IMG/VR virus record: IMGVR_UViG_3300010157_000032
Location: 1-64,000 of that record
Origin: a virus
Length of the DNA stretch: 64,000 nucleotides
Direction: 5' to 3' (one strand)
Shown here: positions 46,301 through 52,400 of the stretch, piece by piece
How positions within the stretch are numbered: the first letter of the stretch is position 1
How the letters are laid out: each line of letters opens with the position of its first letter
Made by a program: the position numbers and the translations under genes
Notes under the pieces: model-generated
Seen by the model: only the letters and a program-made list of their open reading frames with translations
What the model was told of the DNA's origin: nothing
The model's database searches: none

Positions 46301-49300
46301 CAGCTAACGATCCTGTTTCAGCAGTTAATGAGTTGTCAATAATTTGGTTTGCTTGGTTGCCTGAACTAATACCGTTTAATGCTTGATAGTTACTGCTAGG
46401 AGCAGTATTTCCTAATACTGCGGCAAACAATGAATTTTTCAAGTAGTTGTAGGCTGTAACACTTTGTGAAACTTGATAGCCAAAAGTTGTAGTAATTGGA
46501 TTGCCAGTACTATTGAAATATGATTTGGCGGCATCGGTGTTCTTTTGATTACCGCCGTGGCCAATATCAAATACTGCGGCATCTACTAAGAGGCCAACAT
46601 CACGCTCGCATTTTGTTGAGTTGTATACTAGTGATGCTGTGTTTGCTGTACTAGTTGCTGACAATGCCTGTGTAGTTCCACCATAGGCAGCACTAACAGA
46701 GAAGTGAGTCGCATCAACAATGTTTGAAACATAATATGTAACGCCAGCAGTAACACCGCCAGCAGTAACAGTAAATGTCATTGGCATGTATAGTGACAAA
46801 TAAGCTGTTGAGTTGCAGGTAAATGTACTGTTGGTTCCTGTGCCTGGTGAGCCACCTGTTGTTGCTGTGATAGTAACTGTATAGTTATAGATGATAAAGT
46901 TTGTAACTTCCTTCATCATGAACTGTTTATTTTTAGCCAATAATAATTGTGCGCTGGTATTTAGATAACCGTTTTCAACTTGCAAGGCTGCATATCGAAC
47001 AGTCTGCCATGGCTTGTCAAGTGTTTGTCCTTGACCATTACCTAATGCATCAGTGCCTGAAGGTGCCACATACACTACGTTATTGATAACTCCAAAATAT
47101 GCCCACTGGGGGGTAAGTGATCCGCCTACTGTGGATGCACGTAAAACCTGTCCGTCAGTACCGATAGGTAGTCGAGCCGGGCCTGCACCACCGTAATAAA
47201 TTGTATCGCCTTGTGTAGTTAGTACATTGGTAATAGAACCTACTGCTAACACGTTCCAATATGTACCAGTAGTGTCTGCGTCAGGTCTGTTGCCTGATGC
47301 GGCAACGTGTGCTGTTACACAGATGTAACTGTTAGATCCAAAATTAACAGTATCACCTGCTACATATGCTGTAGAAGATGCCCAGCTTACTGCATAACCA
47401 ACAGATGTAATACCACCAGTTTGAATTACGCCACCCGATACATTAGTAACTGTGATTAATAAATCGTTAGCTGGACTGATGCCACCTAGTGCAGTTCCTA
47501 AGATCTTGATAGTATTAGTATTTGCATAGCCAGTTCCGCCACTAGCTACTGTAACAGTATAGTTTGTATTACTTACGATAACATTAAACGTTGCACTAGT
47601 TCCAGAACCAACAACGTTAGTTCCGCTCAGTGCTGAGAAAGTTTGTGTTGATGGGTTCCAACGAATACCGCTGTTCAATCGTGACCAGTAACCAGTAAAT
47701 GGAGGACTTGGGTTTGTAGTTCCAGTCATTGAGCCAGACGCCGTTGTTACTGTAAACGGTGTACCGCCTGAAACTGTACTAACTGTAAATTGAGTAGCAC
47801 TGATAATAGTACTAACATAATAGGTTTGTGTTGTAGCTACTATATTACCAAAAGTTGTTCCGGTAAACACTAAGGGTAAGTTTGGTAGTAGGTTAGCTGT
47901 TGATCCAACGGTGATAGCATTGATACTTCCAGTAACTGTAGTTGAACTTACTGCCTGGCTTGAACTAATTGTAAAACTTTTACCGGTAATTGTTACTGAA
48001 GATACACCTGATTGAGTCTGATTAACAGTCCATGATGTACCGCTACCTGCGGTGATATAAGTTCCGGCACTGATGTTAGTACCAGTCACGACCATACCAA
48101 TCGAGATTGTTCCGGTAATTGCACCAGCAATATTTAAAGACTGACCAGTAATACTAGCAGTAGCCATCGTAGCTGTATTCACTGTTACAATCGTAGTATT
48201 TGCCGCAATACTGCCGCCGGATAGTGTCATACCTGCACTGAATGTACCAGTTTGAGTTCCAGCCGCGGTCATTGTTGTACCGCTAACAAATGTCGCAGTG
48301 TTTGACGCAGTTGTGTTAGTTGTTGCTGTTGCTGTAACTGTTTGTATTGAGTTGTCTAATGTTGCAACATAAGTATATCCGCCTAATCGAACAACGTTAC
48401 CAGTTTGATATGATGTTGCACCAACCCAGTCACCTAATAGTGTAAATCCAGTTGTAAATATTGACCAATCACTTGATGTAGGAGATGGAGTGCTGGCAGT
48501 ATTAACTGTGTTTGACACATATTGATATCCGCCATAGGTTACTATATCTCCGTTTTGGTATGTAGTACCACTTGACCAACTATTATAGAACTGTAAACCT
48601 GCAATCCATACTGCCCAATTGGCTGTGGCAAATGCCGCTGACGAAGTATGTTGTGTTGTACAGATCCATAAATCGGCACCGTACTTTACAACGTCGTTTA
48701 TTTTATAACGAACTGTGCTGCCACTCCATGTGCCTAGATATGTTATACCTTTGTGTAAAAAGTCCCACTTGTTTTGATCATTTTCTAAACCTAGACTTGC
48801 AGTGGCTGCAGAAGTGTGTCCGGCATTACATACATAAGAAATACCACCGTATAATACAATGTCATTTATTCTGTATCGATATGATGTTGCCCAGTTGCCG
48901 GTCCAAGCAAGACCTTTAACCCAAATATCCCAGTTAGAGATATCGTTTTCTAAACCTAAGGCAGTAGTACTAGCGGATGTGTGTGCAGTATTACAAATAT
49001 ATGAATTTGCGCCATAGTTAACAATATCGTTAACTTTGTATTTTGTACTAACAGCCCAGCCTGCTGAAACCCAGTTAAACGAACTAGCATATAAATCCCA
49101 CTTGCTTTGATCGTTTTCTAATCCCAGTAGAGTTGTGGCTGCCGATGTGTGTGGAGTATTACAAATATAAAGACGACCGCCGTAACTAATTACATCGCGT
49201 AATTTGTAATATGTACTAATAGCCCAGGCACCAGTCCATGTAGAGCCGTCGCTAACTAATTGCCAATTACCGGATGATAAATCTGTATAAAAATTGGATG

Positions 49301-49433
49301 TTGCGGTATGCCCGAGGACACACATATAAGTTTGTCCGCCATAGCGTAACACGTCGTCTTTTACATAGGTAGTGGATGCGCTCCAGTTACCCTGCCATAC
49401 GAACTTAATTCTACCTAGTTTAAATTCAGCCAT
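37305..49433 (-). CDS. Giant tail fibre protein, 4042 aa
   Basis: A single uninterrupted frame of 4042 residues. Domain order, with rough positions: seven W...Y..ND.V.YGG..Y.C...H modules resembling carbohydrate-binding CBM5/12 units (1-355); Ser/Thr-rich repeats; a beta-helix start VYVAPSGTDALGNG (about 785); four C-x-RD...D...GGN-type modules (about 940, 1340, 1650, 1950); a conserved beta-helix block with SDGIGVWCTG (about 2090); five or six sialidase-like WSAIAYGNGRFMAVA blades (2530-2740); repeats of AGTYI...GTGGAGTY type (2760-3645); and a conserved C-terminus with TSTDQDGNFQVGTLFSVQQA and VPTQKAIKSYI. It has a TTGGAGC Shine-Dalgarno sequence and a CATAAATA box. It is probably a receptor-binding fibre that also binds polysaccharide. 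Confidence 0.85.
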   Translation of the reverse strand: MAEFKLGRIKFVWQGNWSASTTYVKDDVLRYGGQTYMCVLGHTATSNFYTDLSSGNWQLVSDGSTWTGAWAISTYYKLRDVISYGGRLYICNTPHTSAATTLLGLENDQSKWDLYASSFNWVSAGWAVSTKYKVNDIVNYGANSYICNTAHTSASTTALGLENDISNWDIWVKGLAWTGNWATSYRYRINDIVLYGGISYVCNAGHTSAATASLGLENDQNKWDFLHKGITYLGTWSGSTVRYKINDVVKYGADLWICTTQHTSSAAFATANWAVWIAGLQFYNSWSSGTTYQNGDIVTYGGYQYVSNTVNTASTPSPTSSDWSIFTTGFTLLGDWVGATSYQTGNVVRLGGYTYVATLDNSIQTVTATATTNTTASNTATFVSGTTMTAAGTQTGTFSAGMTLSGGSIAANTTIVTVNTATMATASITGQSLNIAGAITGTISIGMVVTGTNISAGTYITAGSGTSWTVNQTQSGVSSVTITGKSFTISSSQAVSSTTVTGSINAITVGSTANLLPNLPLVFTGTTFGNIVATTQTYYVSTIISATQFTVSTVSGGTPFTVTTASGSMTGTTNPSPPFTGYWSRLNSGIRWNPSTQTFSALSGTNVVGSGTSATFNVIVSNTNYTVTVASGGTGYANTNTIKILGTALGGISPANDLLITVTNVSGGVIQTGGITSVGYAVSWASSTAYVAGDTVNFGSNSYICVTAHVAASGNRPDADTTGTYWNVLAVGSITNVLTTQGDTIYYGGAGPARLPIGTDGQVLRASTVGGSLTPQWAYFGVINNVVYVAPSGTDALGNGQGQTLDKPWQTVRYAALQVENGYLNTSAQLLLAKNKQFMMKEVTNFIIYNYTVTITATTGGSPGTGTNSTFTCNSTAYLSLYMPMTFTVTAGGVTAGVTYYVSNIVDATHFSVSAAYGGTTQALSATSTANTASLVYNSTKCERDVGLLVDAAVFDIGHGGNQKNTDAAKSYFNSTGNPITTTFGYQVSQSVTAYNYLKNSLFAAVLGNTAPSSNYQALNGISSGNQANQIIDNSLTAETGSLAGVQTNLSIVTTALQANSGKVLSGVLIAGTAGQLTVPSGTYTVGSSILVTGTNTGTGTITSNTIYYVMVGGTAVSTIQVTNSYANATSSPTVAGTVTAVGVGGTTTGLTFTLFPGVTVSAAQLPQTTIMAKTGNYSEILPIVVPANTAISGDELRGTVIQPAGAVAALVNDKPKSVTALLRTKALLSNLVSNTSITPTSGNTASQVTSLPAGDAGSTAAANSVINSTTLMSNIFSNGLALAPAYSFTNPTGYNTSFLVGYGDAKAQIVQNYNYIKAQISQYIYNNYLSVYNAIDVSICQRDVGYVLDALLHDMTYGGNTQTNIAGSAYYSYGVLTEAATEKTATIAAYGQLKTIIGQIATGTLVTSQTATNASITGYIVGTALNVSSTVSGTIQVGQIITGAGIASNTIVTAYNSINSNWTVSISQTVGSVGSPIAIAGAYPTQVTTGTAGSSIAGVFAQSRVQNVVDWVTNAAATSTVVTTTGSTIGPSSTTLTIGTLVSGTIAVGQLVTGAGVAAGTYITANLSGSGNGSTWTVSVSQTVASSAIGTQGAFTPNDAGTVALSSSSLQTAFNALLNKKTEIQSDTTVWVQKYFQALNFNTATCYRDAGYIVDALAYDLVLGTNFNSITVAKSYYRAITSAQTVLLNQTQAELGAIGFIGYKAKLIAASGAAAQASVMIDDIVSTIYGQVTTTATAFNSSGNVVTLASTAGVYVNMPVVFTSGSQGGTQQNQTYWVLSVNTTTNQITITATYGSVSAVTLTTAASTSVAVTIGAVVQTHGTLTYDNTLSTINGAEIIRANINFLAYESVAYVNASYGGTVSGTNSTGYLITTTGNHNFVVGDPVTFTGTVGISNIVAGNTYYVLAAGLTSTSFAVTSTQFSLVPTQVATATLGSLTVKYAYSVPACIRDTTSYLNAIVYDLNFPGNYKTQRSAQLYNNAVGGSVKENMFLLRNGTGLRNMTMTGLTGTLGAANAYGTRRPTAGSYSSLDPGFGPNDANAWIYARSPYTQNCTMFGYGCVGMKIDGALHAGGNRSIVANDYTTILSDGIGVWCTGSSSLTELVSVFCYYGYAGYLAELGGRMRATNGNSSYGTYGTLAEGGDTYEVAVTAAINNRSGQATVSNVFTDSTNAIYRMEFSNAGSGYNTATWSIGGTGYNATVVANEFRDNAVFETRPLTGGANYVTQSNVAQAGTLYQINLAATDSAISAAYIGMRILLTGGTGNGQAGYIVNYNSGTKLANVAKESFTTIVVNSCTTSVFTTTTNTSTLYANMPIYFSGASTFGGGNITPLTTVYYVIGASLSSNGTTFSVASASGSSSPVVLTSGSGTMTINAAGWDHVVPGTTNATNLDLTTTYIIEPRVVASAPGFVPSIGTQVLNSAGWADVAYGDTTVTYNSVSGTIGLGTGTLSSGSGATFSIVRTGVAYAITITTGGTLYTIGNTITIPGTSLGGVTPANNLVVTITNVNTGTGAITNFTYTGVGSGGYYVAITSNGNATQYSSDGTSWTTGGTLSSSTTWTAIAYGAGVWVAIAKGGTLSNYATTPLTWQASSAMPATANWSAIAYGNGRFMAVASGSANAAYSTVGQNWTNTNALPSGANWSGVAYGGTIWVAISGGVAGSTAAASSADGTTWTARTLPSSQNWTSVTYGKNIFVAVAASTTATAYSIDGITWKSSGAGMGVNLPWSRVKYGQGLFLAAPASQNQNITATTSITATFSGYISAVTGTSGTTGTVLTVTGSVVGTIALGMNLSGGGTQNGTYISSLGTGTGGVGTYNVSITNNVGTTGSPQAFVGVNNLITVSSTTGVVAGETFIPTAVTQTPTATATTNATATGSASTIATSVLTVGGTISGTWAVGMVVTGSASIPAGTYITSLGTGTGGAGTYNLSTTPGTVASFAATGTLNSITLSSVAGLVPGESFVTTSTQTASTVVSTAAGTSITLANSSTFDVGEPVVFTAATFNPVLLAAATGTNLLTVSSTSNLVVNQSIVFTAVTQTTTATATTSATATMTGSTIGATGILTVGTLTAGSLSIGMVLTGGSIGASVYITGNLLGSGSGSTWQTNTTTTQTSTTITGTLSSVTVGSTTGMVVGETYTSTAVTASTTATQTTTTSAVMANSSITSGILTVGTVSSGIVVIGMALSGSGVTAGTYVVANISGNGTSAGSQWAVSSSQTTNVSTTTITGTSYIVTVASNSNMVVGQSFATGSSGAFGNLANSATYYILTINSTFITISATPGGAPFVLINASGTVAITAGAALGGLVSGSTYYILTIPTSSTLTLGANYGSNPVSLINGVGSWNVTTGQTFSSVTAGTTYYITQVNSGSSTIQISATVGGSTLNLTTAAAGAWTSVAGGVLGGIVSGTQTYYVLTNNTGTGVITVATSYGGSAVTWALGAGAWAAGAGVSLGGPVATTGQVTAVGVNNGVITTTQTVSALGISVGSMIYFTNGSGTVFGGPTANTLYYVNSASTNSVTVATYSGGAGTGTAFTSWAGGTGTMNINVVSSGLITGVPYYILTVGSNYVTVGSTFGTAPVPITTSTGDSWSTACGTFFGNLVSTSTYYVQQVFSGTNQLQVSQTSTGSSFTLVSGAGGWTSTAGAATQVSASNDGINWVVQNLTSVASWPAIAFGNPSSVPLWVACSLNTTIFNKIVTGATATLRCKVSAGAISEYRLIEPGSGYSSAPLLTITDPNQTSPATQSTRVGVGAIANPMWTNRGLQYATGTATVSGNGYADSYQTTSYINISGLYVTPTAGANIQIAGNGSYYKLVQVSNLLGTGPGLAPYTAVFQISPSFTSANAPVHGSAMTLKLKYSQVRLTGHDFLSIGTGNQTTTNYPGTPLQAANPTLQTVGNGGGRVFYTSTDQDGNFQVGTLFSVQQATGVASINADAFNLAGLNSLTLGSISLGSSNATITQFSTDPYFTANSDNVVPTQKAIKSYISSQIGGGSSALNVNTLTAGVIYIAGNTISTTTQVQILVPATMNFTGAGAGINGIPLAMNFLLLN

Positions 49434-49459
49434 TCAATGCTCCAATTCTCATTATGTTG

Positions 49460-49467
49460 TATTTATG
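49460..49467 (-). promoter_or_regulatory. T4-type late promoter box for the 4042-aa gene (CATAAATA)
   Basis: The minus strand reads CATAAATA, the same octamer as upstream of the 107-aa fibre gene, 26 nt before the ATG, with TTGGAGC between. Confidence 0.5.
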
Positions 49468-49487
49468 TTTATTTAAAATCTTATATT

Positions 49488-52400
49488 TTAGTTATTAGCA
49501 CTAAAACTGTTGGCAAACAACGAATGTGCCAACATCATACCGTTGATACCTGCGTTTGGTCCTTTGATATTCACCGTGGCTTTCATCAAAATCTGTTGCC
49601 CAACACTTGAATATATTTTCTGCGATCCGCCAAGTCCTACCGTACCTGCAATAACTGCACCTGTTTGTGCATTTGATCCGCCACCGGCAATGTTTCGTGC
49701 TAGGTATGCTTTAACAGCTTTTTGTGTCGGAACTACTGTGTCACTATTTGCAACAAAATATGTATCCGTTGAAAAACTAGTAATTGTCACAGAGTTTGCA
49801 CCTGCACTTAACCCGCCAATGACTAATTTTGTCAGTCCGGCTAGACTAAATTGATTAGCTGAAATTGTTACAATACCGCTGGCCTGTTGTACTGCAAACA
49901 GATTACCGACTTTAAAGTTGCCGTCCTGGTCTGTTGATGTTTGGAATACTCGACCACTATTGTTTTCAGCAATTTGTTTATAACTGGCCGCGGTCAATGG
50001 GTCAACATTTGGATAGTTTGTCTGTGCTTTATTACCAGTACCGATGTACAAGAAATCGTGCCCCGTAATTCTACACTGGCTATATTTTAATCGAATACTA
50101 ATAGTTGTCCCGTGGACTGGTGCTAGACTAATTGTTAATGCGGCTGCAATTTGGAAAAGATAGTTTCCACTACCTAACGGAGTTATAACTACGACTCGGT
50201 ATAAATTATTATTTCCGCTGATAGTTATGGCCGCTCCCGGAGTTGGGGATTGTGACAACCCACTGACATATAGATACTGACTAGATTGCAATTGGTCGGC
50301 ATAGCCGTCACCATTGACTGCAACTGTCGTAGTTGATGTTTGATAACCATTACCTCGGTTGAGGAATGTAGGATTACCTAATACTCCTGTGGCTGTGCGG
50401 CATGCAGTTGTCACGGCTAGTGTTGCATTAGGATCATATATAGTAACTGTTGGAGTAGTGGCATAGCCGCCTCCTGGCTCATATATCTTTACCATACTGA
50501 CTTTGCTATTAGCTACAATCACTCGTCCAATAGTAGTTGGTCCGGTAAGTACACTGGCAGCAGTGTTTGACGCTGTACCGGCAATTGCCGTCCAAATTGG
50601 TGTAACTGCTCCGGCTATGCTTGTAGGATTTCCAAATGCTACAGCTGACCAAGGAGCACTTGTTGGCATTATCTGCGGGGTCCAATATAATCCATCTTGA
50701 CTAGTGGCCGCTGTGCTGGTATTGGCCGCAACTGCAAAAAATAAACCTTGCCCGTATGTCACGGCTGTCCATGTCTGCGTACTAGGTAGAGCGTTTATTG
50801 TCCAAGTAATACCATCAAAGGAATATGCTGATTGATTTGTTTGGTCAATCGCTACAAATCTACCGTTACCCCATGTTACTGATATCCATGTACTGCTAGC
50901 TGGCAATGTACAAGGTGTCCATAGACTGCCGTTGTTAGTAGAATAAGCGGCATTGGCTGTTCCGGAAGCGACTGCAACCCATGTACCAATAGATCCATAT
51001 GCTATACTAGACCAGTTTCTTGAAGTCGGTAATGATCCGCCGTTAGCCCATGAAGTTCCACTAGTTGATGTAGCCGAATATGTGCTACCGTATGCAATCG
51101 CTACAAATGTCCCGTTACCAAATGCACAAGCTGACCAGTTGGCTGCAACCGGCAGTGTGCCACCTGCACTCCATGATGCACCAGTATTTGATATACTTGT
51201 TAAATTACTTGAAGATGCGCCGCCTGCGACTGCTACAAAAAATCCTTGCCCAAATGCTAACGAAGTCCACGCTGTGCCGGCTGCCAGTGCTGTGGGATTC
51301 ACAGTTGCTGCCAGCCAATTTTTACCGTCTGTAGATGTTGCCACACTACTCACTTGATCAATTGCAACAAATGTTCCTAATGCATAAATCATTGCGGCCC
51401 AAGTACTAGTTGATGGTAGTACTTGTAGTGTTCCTGTAAATCCGGGTGATGAAAAACTTACTTTTGGTTCAATGGAATATACTGTGGTTGTATCAAGAGC
51501 CGGTGCAATAGGTTGCCCAGGCAGGATATTGTCAAAACCTACAGCTCCAATGTACGAGTTGCCATTGGCGGTATACACCGGAACTGGAACTCCTGCATAT
51601 GTCCATGTGCCAGTTACTGAAGTTAGTGTGGCTTGACTTAAAGTAACAGTACTGATACCAGTACCTAATACTGTAGTACCTGCTTGTATTCCGGGGCCTG
51701 TTACAGCGCCACCTACAATAATACCAACTGTGCTGGCAATACCGCTGATGGTCTGTGTACTGTTACTTGTTCCAGTAAATGTTCCTGGTGCAGTCGCAGA
51801 TAAAGTAATTTGATTCGTAAGAGTATTGTTAGTCAAGACCCAATAAGGTGTTCCCCAGCCAAGTGTTCCAATTACTCCCTGAGCAGTCGCTAACATGTTA
51901 GCAGTACCAGCATAAGTAGAGATATTTAAAATAGTACCAGTACCACCTAAACTAGTAGGTAATGCTGTTGAAATCTGAATTTTAGATCCGTTGATTGCAT
52001 AAACAAAATAGCTAGTTCCGGGACTTACTCCGCCAAAGATAGTATTAAATGTCGGATTAACTGCAAATATAATGTTTTCTCCTACAAATATTCCCGATAC
52101 ACTTGCTAGTGTAAGACTATTGTCAACACTACTTGATGCAGTTACTGATGTAGTTTGTGTACTAGGCCCAAACATAATGGCCTGTCCTACTTGTAAAGTG
52201 CTAGTAGATAAACATGTTACTGAATTGTTTGCATTACTTGTAGAGGTAACTGTTACTTGCGGGAAACTTTCTCTACTAATATATGCGGCTTTTGTACTAC
52301 TGTTATAATATTGTATATAGCCGTACTGCCCAACTCCTGTACCCGAAGTAATAATTAATCGCATACCAAAATATGTGGAAATAAGGTTCTGGTCGTTTGA

